Notes under the pieces: model-generated
What the model was told of the DNA's origin: nothing
Databases searched by the model: none
The model's input: only the letters and a program-made list of their open reading frames with translations
Position numbers and translations under genes: made by a program
Part shown: in pieces, positions 37,741 through 49,047 of the stretch
Position numbering within the stretch: position 1 is the stretch's first letter
Layout of the letters: every line of letters begins with the position of its first letter
Source of the DNA: Calliopsis andreniformis
Lineage: Eukaryota > Arthropoda > Insecta > Hymenoptera > Andrenidae
Length of the DNA: 64,000 nt
Direction: 5' to 3'
Assembly: GCF_051401765.1 (NCBI RefSeq)
Contig: NW_027480467.1
Location: 1,116,001 to 1,180,000, forward strand

Positions 37741-39899
37741 ATTGAAGATTGAGGATTGTGGACTGAAGATTGGGTATTGAGGATTGAAGATTGAGGATTG
37801 AGGATTGAGGATTGAGAATTGACGATGAGGGCTGGGGGTTGGGGGTTGAGGTTTGAGGACTGAGGACTGAGGATTGAGGATTGAGAATTGAGGATTGAGG
37901 ATTGAGGATTGAGGATTGAAGATTGAGGATTGGGTATTGAGGATTGAAGATTGAGGATTGAGGATTGAGGATCGAGGATTGAGGGTTGAGGATTGAAGAT
38001 TGAATATTGATGATTGAAGATTGAGTATTGAGAATTGAGGGTTGTGGATTGAGGACGAGGACTGAGGGTTGAGTATTGATGTTTGAGGTCTGAAGATTGA
38101 GGATTGAGGATTGAGAATTGAGGATTGAGGATTTAGGATTGAAGATTGAGGATTGGGTATTGAGGATTGGAGAGTGAGGACTGGGGATTTAGGATTGAGG
38201 ATCGAGGATTGAAGATCGAGTATTGAGGATTGAAGATTGAGGATTGAGGATTGAGGATTGAGGATTGAGGATTGAGGATTGAGGATTCAGGATTGAGGAT
38301 TGAGGATTGAAGATTGAGGATTGAAGATTGAGGATTGAGGATTGAAGATTGACGTTTGAGGATTGTGGGTTGAAGATTGAGTGTCGAACATTGAGGACTG
38401 AGTGTTGAGGTTTCAGCGATGAGAATTGATGTTTGTGGATACAGGTTTGAAGATTGCAGATTGAGCATTGAGTATTGAAAACTGTGAATTGAGGATATTC
38501 TATTGAGGATTGAGGATTGTCAACTGATTGTTGAGGACTGAGGGCTGAAGATTGAGGATTCATGATTGAGGATTCAGAATTGAGGTTTGAAGACTGAGGA
38601 TTGAGGATTGAAGAATGATTATTGAGGATTGAGGGTTGAGAATTGAGGATTGAGGGTTGAGGATTGAAGATTGAGGATTGGGTATAGAGGATTGAAGAAT
38701 GAGGACAGAGGATTTAGGATTGAGGAATGAGGATTGAAGATTGAATATTGAGGATTGAAGATTGAGGATTGAGGATTGAGGATTGAGGATTGATGATTGA
38801 GGACTGAGGCTTGAGGATTGAAGATTGAGGATTGTGGACTGAAGATTGGGTATTGAGGATTGAAGATTGAGGATTGAGGATTGAGGATTGAGAATTGACG
38901 ATGAGGGCTGGGGGTTGGGGGTTGAGGTTTGAGGACTGAGGACTGAGGATTGAGGATTGAGAATTGAGGATTGAGGATTGAGGATTGAGGATTGAAGATT
39001 GAGGATTGGGTATTGAGGATTGAAGATTGAGGATTGAGGATTGAGGATTGAGGATCGAGGATTGAGGGTTGAGGATTGAAGATTGAATATTGATGATTGA
39101 AGATTGAGTATTGAGAATTGAGGGTTGTGGATTGAGGACGAGGACTGAGGGTTGAGTATTGATGTTTGAGGTCTGAAGATTGAGGATTGAGGATTGAGAA
39201 TTGAGGATTGAGGATTGAGGATTGAAGATTGAGGATTGGGTATTGAGGATTGGAGAGTGAGGACTGGGGATTTAGGATTGAGGATCGAGGATTGAAGATC
39301 GAGTATTGAGCATTGAAGATTGAGGATTGAGGATTGAGGATTGAGGATTGAGGATTGAGGATTGAGGATTCAGGATTGAGGATTGAGGATTGAAGATTGA
39401 GGATTGAAGATTGAGGATTGAGGATTGAAGATTGACGTTTGAGGATTGTGGGTTGAAGATTGAGTGTCGAACATTGAGGACTGAGTGTTGAGGTTTCAGC
39501 GATGAGAATTGATGTTTGTGGATACAGGTTTGAAGATTGCAGATTGAGTATTGAGTATTGAAAACTGTGAATTGAGGATATTCTATTGAGGATTGAGGAT
39601 TGTCAACTGATTGTTGAGGACTGAGGGCTGAAGATTGAGGATTCATGATTGAGGATTCAGAATTGAGGTTTGAAGACTGAGGATTGAGGATTGAAGAATG
39701 ATTATTGAGGATTGAGGGTTGAGAATTGAGGATTGAGGGTTGAGGATTGAAGATTGAGGATTGGGTATAGAGGATTGAAGAATGAGGACAGAGGATTTAG
39801 GATTGAGGAATGAGGATTGAAGATTGAATATTGAGGATTGAAGATTGAGGATTGAGGATTGAGGATTGAGGATTGATGATTGAGGATTGAGGCTTGAGG
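37741..39899 (+). repeat. 1,083-bp tandem pair with class B' elements
   Basis: Two tandem copies, 37741-38816 and 38817-39899. Cores 38493 and 39576 (both B') are 1,083 bp apart. Upstream, the GTGGACTGAAGATTGGG markers (37758 and 38834) are 1,076 bp apart, because the second copy has one extra heptamer before GGATCGAGG near 39045. Both carry GGGCTGGGGGTTGGGGG, a G-rich variant of the usual GGGCTGCGGGTTGGGG. Confidence 0.86.
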
Positions 39900-40580
39900 G
39901 TTGATGATTGAGGATTGAAGATTGAGGATTGCGAATCGAGGCTGAGGGCTGAAGGTTGAGTATTGAGGATTGAAGACTGACGACTGAAGGCTGAGGATTG
40001 AGGGTTGAGGATTGAGGATTGAGGATTGAAGATTGAGGATTGGGTATTGAGGATTGAAGAATCAGGATTGAGGATTGAGGATTGAGGATTGAGGATTGAA
40101 GATTGAGGATTGAGAATTGAGGATTGAGGATTGAAGATTGAGTATTGAGGATTGAAGGTTGAGCATTGAGGATTGAGGATTGAGGATTGAGGATTGAAAA
40201 TTGAGAATTGGGGACTGAGTGTTGAAGGTTGAGTGATGAGAGTTGATGATTGTGGATGGAGGTTTGAAGATTGAAGATTGAGGATTGAGTATTGAAAACT
40301 GAGAATTCAGGATATTCTATTGAGTATTGAGAATTTTGGATTGATGGTTGAGTACTGAGGATTGATGGTTGAGGGTTGTGTGTTGAATATTGAGGATTGG
40401 CGGATTGAGTATTGAAGATTGAGGACTGAGGACTGAGGATTGAGTATTGAGGATTGAGGATTGAAGATTTAGGATTGGGTATTGAGGATTGAGTATTGGG
40501 GATTGAGGATCTACAATTGGAGATTGATTGTTTAGGATTGAAGATAGAGGGTTGAGGATTGAGGATTGAGGATTGAGGAT
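39900..40580 (+). repeat. Segment copied from the 25-kb region, truncated
   Basis: Core 40310 (A), 734 bp after core 39576. Matches about 24855-25535 at offset 15,045. Near 40565 it jumps forward: the next core (40766, B) is only 456 bp away instead of 824. The missing 368 bp equals 53 units of which three are 6-mers, which fits a unit-register deletion. Confidence 0.8.
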
Positions 40581-43500
40581 TGAGGATTGAGGATTGAAGA
40601 TTGAGTATTGAGGATTGATGATTGACGATTGAGGATTGTGGATTGAAGATTGAGTATTGAACATTGAGGACTGAGTGTTGAGGGTTCAGTGATGAGAATT
40701 GATGTTTGTGGATAGAGGTTTGAAGATTGCAGATTGAGTATTGAGTATTGAAAACTGTAAATTGAGGATATTCTATTGAGGATTGAGGATTGTCAACTGA
40801 TTGTTGAGGACTGAGGGCTGAAGATTGAGGATTCAGGATTGAGGATTCAGAATTGTGGTTTGAGGACTGAGGATTGAGGATTGAAGATTGATTATTGAGG
40901 ACCGAGGACTGAGACTTGAGGATTGAGCATTGAGGATTGAAGATTGAGGATTGGGCATTGAGGATTGAAGACTGAGGATTGAGGATTGAGGATTGAGGAT
41001 TGACGATTGAAGATTGAGTATTGAGGATTGAAGATTGAGGATTGAGGACTGAGGATTGAGGATTGAAGATTGAGGATTGTGGACTGAAGATTGGGTATTG
41101 AGGATTGAAGATTGAGGATTGAGGATTGAGGATTGAGAATTGACGATGAGGGCTGCGGGTTGGGGTTGTGGTTTGAGGACTGAGGACTGAGGACTGAGGA
41201 TTGAGAATTGAGGATTGAGGATTGAGGATTGAGGATTGAAGATTGAGGATTGGGTATTGAGGATTGAAGATTGAGGATTGAGGATTGAGGATCGAGGATT
41301 GAGGGTTGAGGATTGAAGATTGAATATTGATGATTGAAGATTGAGTATTGAGAATTGAGGGTTGTGGATTGAGGACGAGGACTGAGGGTTGAGTATTGAT
41401 GTTTGAGGTCTGAAGATTTGAGGATTGAGGATTGAGAATTGAGGATTGAGGATTGAGGATTGAAGAGTGAGGATTGGGTATTGAGGATTGGAGAGTGAGG
41501 ACTGGGGATTTAGGATTGAGGATCGAGGATTGAAGATCGAGTATTGAGGATTGAAGATTGAGGATTGAGGATTGAGGATTGAAGATTGAAGATTGAGGAT
41601 TGAAGATTGACGATTGAGGATTGTGGGTTGAAGATTGAGTATCGAACATTGAGGACTGAGTGTTGAGGTTTCAGTGATGAGAATTGATGTTTGTGGATAC
41701 AGGTTTGAAGATTGCAGATTGAGTATTGAGTATTGAAAACTGTGAATTGAGGATATTCTATTGAGGATTGAGGATTGTCAACTGATTGTTGAGGACTGAG
41801 GGCTGAAGATTGAGGATTCATGATTGAGGATTCAGAATTGAGGTTTGAAGACTGAGGATTGAGGATTGAAGAATGATTATTGAGGATTGAGGGATGAGAA
41901 TTGAGGATTGAGGATTGATGATTGAGGATTGAGGCTTGAGAATTGATGATTGAGGATTGAAGATTGAGGATTGCGAATCGAGGCTGAGGGCTGAAGGTTG
42001 AGTATTGAGGATTGAAGACTGACGATTGAAGACTGAGGATTGAGGGTTGAGGATTTAGGATTGAGAGTTGAGGATTGAGGATTGAGGATTGAAGATTGAG
42101 GATTGGGTATTGAGGATTGAAGAATCAGGATTGAGGATTGAGGATTGAGGATTGAGGATTGAAGATTGAGGATTGAGAATTGAGGATTGAGGATTGAAGA
42201 TTGAGTATTGAGGATTGAAGGTTGAGCATCGAGGATTGAGGATTGAGGATTGAGGATTGAAGATTGAGAATTGGGGACTGAGTGTTGAAGGTTGAGTGAT
42301 GAGAGTTGATGATTGTGGATGGAGGTTTGAAGATTGAAGATTGAGGATTGAGTATTGAAAACTGAGAATTCAGGATATTCTATTGAGTATTGAGAATTTT
42401 GGATTGATGGTTGAGTACTGAGGATTGATGGTTGAGGGTTGTGTGTTGAATATTGAGGATTGGAGGATTGAGTATTGAAGATTGAGGACTGAGGACTGAG
42501 GATTGAGTATTGAGGATTGAGGATTGAAGATTTAGGATTGGGTAAAGAGGATTGAGTATTGGGGATTGAGGATCTAGAATTGGAGATTGATTATTTAGGA
42601 TTGAAGATAGAGGGTTGAGGATTGAGGATTGAGGATGAGGGCTGAGGTTTGAGGATTGAGGTTTGAGGAATGAGGATTGAGGATTGGGGATTGAGGATTG
42701 AGGATTGAGGATTGAGTATTGAACGTTGACGATTGATGACTGAGGATTGAGGATTGCGGTTTGACGATTGAGGATTGAGGATTGAGGATTCAGGATTGAG
42801 GATTGAAGATTGAGGATTGAGGATTGAGGACTGAAGGTTGAGGACTGAGGAATAAGGATTGAGGATTGAGGATGAGGGCTGAGGATTGAGGATTGAGGTT
42901 TGAGGACTGAGGACTGAGGATTGAGGATTGAGAGTTGAGGATTGAGGATTGAGGATTGAAGATTGAGTATTGAGGATTGAGGATTGCGGTTTGACGATTG
43001 AGGATTGAGGATTCAGGATTGAGGATTGAAGATTGAGGATTGAGGATTGAGGACTGAAGGTTGAGGACTGAGGAATAAGGATTGAGGATTGAGGATGAGG
43101 GCTGAGGGTTGAGGATTGAGGTTTGAGAACTGAGGACTGAGGATTGAGGATTGAGAATTGAGGATTGAGGATTGAGGATTGAAGATTGAGGATTGGGTAT
43201 TGAGGATTGAAGAATGAGGATTGAGGATTGAGGATTGAATATTGAGGACTGAGTGCTGAGGGTTGAGAGATGAGAATTGATGTTTGTGGATGGAGATTTG
43301 AAGACTGAAGATTGAGGATTGAGTATTGAAAACTGAGAATTCAGGATATTCTACTGAGTATTGAGAATTGAGTATTGATGGTTGAGTATTGAGGATTGAT
43401 GGTTGAGGGTTGTGTGTTGAATATTGAGGATTGGCGGATTGAGTATTGAAGATTGAGGACTGAGGACTGGGGATTGAGTATTGAGGATTGAGGATTGAGT

Positions 43501-44856
43501 ATTGAGGATTGAGGATTGAAGGTTGAGTATTGTGGATTGAAGATTGAGGATTGAGGATTGACGATTGAGGACTGAGGATTGAGGTTTGAGGATTGACGTT
43601 TGAGGTCTGAGGACTGAGGATTGAGGATTGAGGATTGAGGATTGAGGATTGAGGATTGAGGATTGAAGATTGAGGACTGGGGATTGAGGATTCAAGATTG
43701 AGGATTAAGGATTGGGGATTGGGGATTGGGGATCTAGGATTAGAGATTGATTATTGAGGATTGAAGATTGAGGGTTGAGGATTGAGGGTTGAGAATTGAG
43801 AATTGAGGATGGGGACTGAGGGTTGAGGATTGAGGTTTGAGATACGAGGATTGAGGATTGAGGATTGAGGACTGAGGATTGACGATTGAGTATTGAAGAT
43901 TGAGGATTGATGACTGAGGATTGAGGATTAAGGTTTGATGATTGCGGAATGAGGATTGAAGATTGAGTATTGAGGATTGAATTTTGAGGATTGAGGATTG
44001 AGGGTTGAGGATTGAAGAGTGAGAATTGACGATTGAGGATTGAAGATTGAGTATTGAGGATTGAAGATTGAGGATTGAGGATTGAGGATTGAATATTGAG
44101 GACTGAGTGTTGAGGGTTGAGAGATGAGAATTGATGTCTGTGGATGGAGATTTGAAGATTGAAGATTGAGGATTGAGTATTGAAAACTGAGAATTCAGGA
44201 TATTCTTCTGAGTATTGAGAATTGAGGATTGATGGTTGAGTATTGAGGATTGATGGTTGAGGGTTGTGTGTTAAATATTGAGGTTTGGCGGATTGAGTAT
44301 TGAAGATTGAGGACTGAGGACTGAGGATTGAGTATTGAGGATTGAGGATTGAGTATTGAGGATTGAGGATTGAAGATTGAGTGTTGATGAGTGGAGATTG
44401 CGGATTGATTATTGAGGGTTGAGGTTTGAGGACGAGGACTGAGGGTTGAGGATTGAGGTTTGAGGACAGAGGATTGAGGATTGAGGATTGAGAATTGATA
44501 ATTGAGGATTGAGGATTGAAGATTTAGGATTGGGTATTGAGGATTGAGTATTGGGGATTGAGGATCTAGAATTGGAGATTGATTGTTTAGGATTGAAGAT
44601 AGAGGGTTGAGGATTGAGGATTGAGGATTGAGGATTGAGAATTGAGAATTGAGGATGAGAACTGAGGTTTGAGGATTGAAGTTTGAGGAGTGAGGATTGA
44701 GGATTGAGGATTGAGGATTGAGGGTGAGGATTGAGTATTGAAGGTTCAGGATTGATGTCTGAGGATTGAGGACTGAGTATTCAGGATTGAGGTTTGAGGA
44801 TTGAAGATTGAGTATTGAGGATTGAGTGTTGAGGATTGAGGATTGAGTATTGAGGA
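40581..44856 (+). repeat. 4.3-kb displaced copy of 29.15-33.43 kb
   Basis: Cores 40766 (B), 41751 (B'), 42373 (A), 43344 (A') and 44198 (A) match 29338, 30321, 30943, 31914 and 32768. Offset is 11,428 bp for the first and 11,430 for the rest; this copy keeps the two bases lost in 28.2-31.5 kb. It has the 230-bp pair (42756/42986), the 27-bp loss and a GGGGATT cluster. Core 44198 reads ATTCTTCTGAG where its partner has ATTCTGCTGAG. The match ends sharply near 44856. Confidence 0.87.
43709..43731 (+). other. GGGGATT cluster (copy 6)
   Basis: Offset 11,430 bp from copy 4; between A' core 43344 and core 44198. Confidence 0.7.
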
Positions 44857-47800
44857 TTGAATATTGATGATTGAAGATTGAGTATTGAGAATTGAGGGTT
44901 GTGGATTGAGGACGAGGACTGAGGGTTGAGTATTGATGTTTGAGGTCTGAAGATTGAGGATTGAGGATTGAGAATTGAGGATTGAGGATTGAGGATTGAA
45001 GATTGAGGATTGGGTATTGAGGATTGGAGAGTGAGGACTGGGGATTTAGGATTGAGGATCGAGGATTGAAGATCGAGTATTGAGGATTGAAGATTGAGGA
45101 TTGAGGATTGAGGATTGAGGATTGAGGATTGAGGATTGAGGATTCAGGATTGAGGATTGAGGATTGAAGATTGAGGATTGAAGATTGAGGATTGAGGATT
45201 GAAGATTGACGTTTGAGGATTGTGGGTTGAAGATTGAGTGTCGAACATTGAGGACTGAGTGTTGAGGTTTCAGCGATGAGAATTGATGTTTGTGGATACA
45301 GGTTTGAAGATTGCAGATTGAGTATTGAGTATTGAAAACTGTGAATTGAGGATATTCTATTGAGGATTGAGGATTGTCAACTGATTGTTGAGGACTGAGG
45401 GCTGAAGATTGAGGATTCATGATTGAGGATTCAGAATTGAGGTTTGAAGACTGAGGATTGAGGATTGAAGAATGATTATTGAGGATTGAGGGTTGAGAAT
45501 TGAGGATTGAGGGTTGAGGATTGAAGATTGAGGATTGGGTATAGAGGATTGAAGAATGAGGACAGAGGATTTAGGATTGAGGAATGAGGATTGAAGATTG
45601 AATATTGAGGATTGAAGATTGAGGATTGAGGATTGAGGATTGAGGATTGATGATTGAGGATTGAGGCTTGAGGGTTGATGATTGAGGATTGAAGATTGAG
45701 GATTGCGAATCGAGGCTGAGGGCTGAAGGTTGAGTATTGAGGATTGAAGACTGACGACTGAAGGCTGAGGATTGAGGGTTGAGGATTGAGGATTGAGGAT
45801 TGAAGATTGAGGATTGGGTATTGAGGATTGAAGAATCAGGATTGAGGATTGAGGATTGAGGATTGAGGATTGAAGATTGAGGATTGAGAATTGAGGATTG
45901 AGGATTGAAGATTGAGTATTGAGGATTGAAGGTTGAGCATTGAGGATTGAGGATTGAGGATTGAGGATTGAAAATTGAGAATTGGGGACTGAGTGTTGAA
46001 GGTTGAGTGATGAGAGTTGATGATTGTGGATGGAGGTTTGAAGATTGAAGATTGAGGATTGAGTATTGAAAACTGAGAATTCAGGATATTCTATTGAGTA
46101 TTGAGAATTTTGGATTGATGGTTGAGTACTGAGGATTGATGGTTGAGGGTTGTGTGTTGAATATTGAGGATTGGCGGATTGAGTATTGAAGATTGAGGAC
46201 TGAGGACTGAGGATTGAGTATTGAGGATTGAGGATTGAAGATTTAGGATTGGGTATTGAGGATTGAGTATTGGGGATTGAGGATCTACAATTGGAGATTG
46301 ATTGTTTAGGATTGAAGATAGAGGGTTGAGGATTGAGGATTGAGGATTGAGGATTGAGAATTGAGAATTGAGGATGAGAACTGAGGTTTGAGGATTGAAG
46401 TTTGAGGAGTGAGGATTGAGGATTGACGATTGAGGATTGAGGGTGAGGATTCAGTATTGAAGGTTCAGGATTGATGTCTGAGTATTGAGGATTGAGTATT
46501 CAGGATTGAGGTTTGAGGATTGAAGATTGAGTATTGAGGATTGAGTGTTGAGGATTGAGGATTGAGTATTGAGGATTGAGGATGAGGGCTGAGGTTTGAG
46601 GTTTGAGGTTTAAGGACTGAGGACTGAGGATTGAGGATTGAGAATTGAGGATTGAGGGTTGAGGATTGAAGATTGAGGATTTGGTATTGAGGATTGAAGA
46701 ATGAGGATTGAGGATTGAGGATTGAGGATTGAGGATTGAAGATTGAGTATTGAGGATTGATGATTGACGATTGAGGATTGTGGATTGAAGATTGAGTATT
46801 GAACATTGAGGGCTGAGTGTTGAGGGTTCAGTGATGAGAATTGATGTTTGTGGATAGAGGTTTGAAGATTGCAGATTGAGTATTGAGTATTGAAAACTGT
46901 AAATTGAGGATATTCTATTGAGGATTGAGGATTGTCAACTGATTGTTGAGGACTGAGGGCTGAAGATTGAGGATTCAGGATTGAGGATTCAGAATTGTGG
47001 TTTGAGGACTGAGGATTGAGGATTGAAGATTGATTATTGAGGACCGAGGACTGAGACTTGAGGATTGAGCATTGAGGATTGAAGATTGAGGATTGGGCAT
47101 TGAGGATTGAAGACTGAGGATTGAGGATTGAGGATTGAGGATTGATGATTGAAGATTGAGTATTGAGGATTGAAGATTGAGGATTGAGGACTGAGGATTG
47201 AGGATTGAAGATTGAGGATTGTGGACTGAAGATTGGGTATTGAGGATTGAAGATTGAGGATTGAGGATTGAGGATTGAGAATTGACGATGAGGGCTGCGG
47301 GTTGGGGTTGTGGTTTGAGGACTGAGGACTGAGGACTGAGGATTGAGAATTGAGGATTGAGGATTGAGGATTGAGGATTGAAGATTGAGGATTGGGTATT
47401 GAGGATTGAAGATTGAGGATTGAGGATTGAGGATCGAGGATTGAGGGTTGAGGATTGAAGATTGAATATTGATGATTGAAGATTGAGTATTGAGAATTGA
47501 GGGTTGTGGATTGAGGACGAGGACTGAGGGTTGAGTATTGATGTTTGAGGTCTGAAGATTTGAGGATTGAGGATTGAGAATTGAGGATTGAGGATTGAGG
47601 ATTGAAGAGTGAGGATTGGGTATTGAGGATTGGAGAGTGAGGACTGGGGATTTAGGATTGAGGATCGAGGATTGAAGATCGAGTATTGAGGATTGAAGAT
47701 TGAGGATTGAGGATTGAGGATTGAAGATTGAAGATTGAGGATTGAAGATTGACGATTGAGGATTGTGGGTTGAAGATTGAGTATCGAACATTGAGGACTG

Positions 47801-49047
47801 AGTGTTGAGGTTTCAGTGATGAGAATTGATGTTTGTGGATACAGGTTTGAAGATTGCAGATTGAGTATTGAGTATTGAAAACTGTGAATTGAGGATATTC
47901 TATTGAGGATTGAGGATTGTCAACTGATTGTTGAGGACTGAGGGCTGAAGATTGAGGATTCATGATTGAGGATTCAGAATTGAGGTTTGAAGACTGAGGA
48001 TTGAGGATTGAAGAATGATTATTGAGGATTGAGGGATGAGAATTGAGGATTGAGGATTGATGATTGAGGATTGAGGCTTGAGGATTGATGATTGAGGATT
48101 GAAGATTGAGGATTGCGAATCGAGGCTGAGGGCTGAAGGTTGAGTATTGAGGATTGAAGACTGACGATTGAAGACTGGGGATTGAGGGTTGAGGATTTAG
48201 GATTGAGAGTTGAGGATTGAGGATTGAGGATTGAAGATTGAGGATTGGGTATTGAGGATTGAAGAATCAGGATTGAGGATTGAGGATTGAGGATTGAGGA
48301 TTGAAGATTGAGGATTGAGAATTGAGGATTGAGGATTGAAGATTGAGTATTGAGGATTGAAGGTTGAGCATTGAGGATTGAGGATTGAGGATTGAGGATT
48401 GAAGATTGAGAATTGGGGACTGAGTGTTGAAGGTTGAGTGATGAGAGTTGATGATTGTGGATGGAGGTTTGAAGATTGAAGATTGAGGATTGAGTATTGA
48501 AAACTGAGAATTCAGGATATTCTATTGAGTATTGAGAATTTTGGATTGATGGTTGAGTACTGAGGATTGATGGTTGAGGGTTGTGTGTTGAATATTGAGG
48601 ATTGGAGGATTGAGTATTGAAGATTGAGGACTGAGGACTGAGGATTGAGTATTGAGGATTGAGGATTGAAGATTTAGGATTGGGTAAAGAGGATTGAGTA
48701 TTGGGGATTGAGGATCTAGAATTGGAGATTGATTATTTAGGATTGAAGATAGAGGGTTGAGGATTGAGGATTGAGGATGAGGGCTGAGGTTTGAGGATTG
48801 AGGTTTGAGGAATGAGGATTGAGGATTGGGGATTGAGGATTGAGGATTGAGGATTGAGTATTGAACGTTGACGATTGATGACTGAGGATTGAGGATTGCG
48901 GTTTGACGATTGAGGATTGAGGATTGAGGATTCAGGATTGAGGATTGAAGATTGAGGATTGAGGATTGAGGACTGAAGGTTGAGGACTGAGGAATAAGGA
49001 TTGAGGATTGAGGATGAGGGCTGAGGGTTGAGGATTGAGGTTTGAGG
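44857..49047 (+). repeat. 4.2-kb displaced copy of 24.04-28.23 kb
   Basis: Offset is exactly 20,819 bp for all five cores: 45350 (B'), 46084 (A), 46908 (B), 47893 (B'), 48515 (A). No net indel is visible over 4.2 kb. Substitutions occur, such as GGGTTGAGG near 46657 for GGATTGAGG and GGGCTGAG near 46808 for GGACTGAG. It begins at AATATTGATG (44860) and ends where the 28.23-kb seam lies in the partner. Confidence 0.89.

Noticed and set aside
39643..41649. Long minus-strand open frame (668 codons), and about 70 shorter ones across the window, as protein genes
   Set aside because: They are produced by the stop-free minus strand of the heptamer. The same peptide appears in all frames, overlapping frames coexist, starts and ends fall on single variant heptamers, and no ribosome-binding or promoter signal precedes them.
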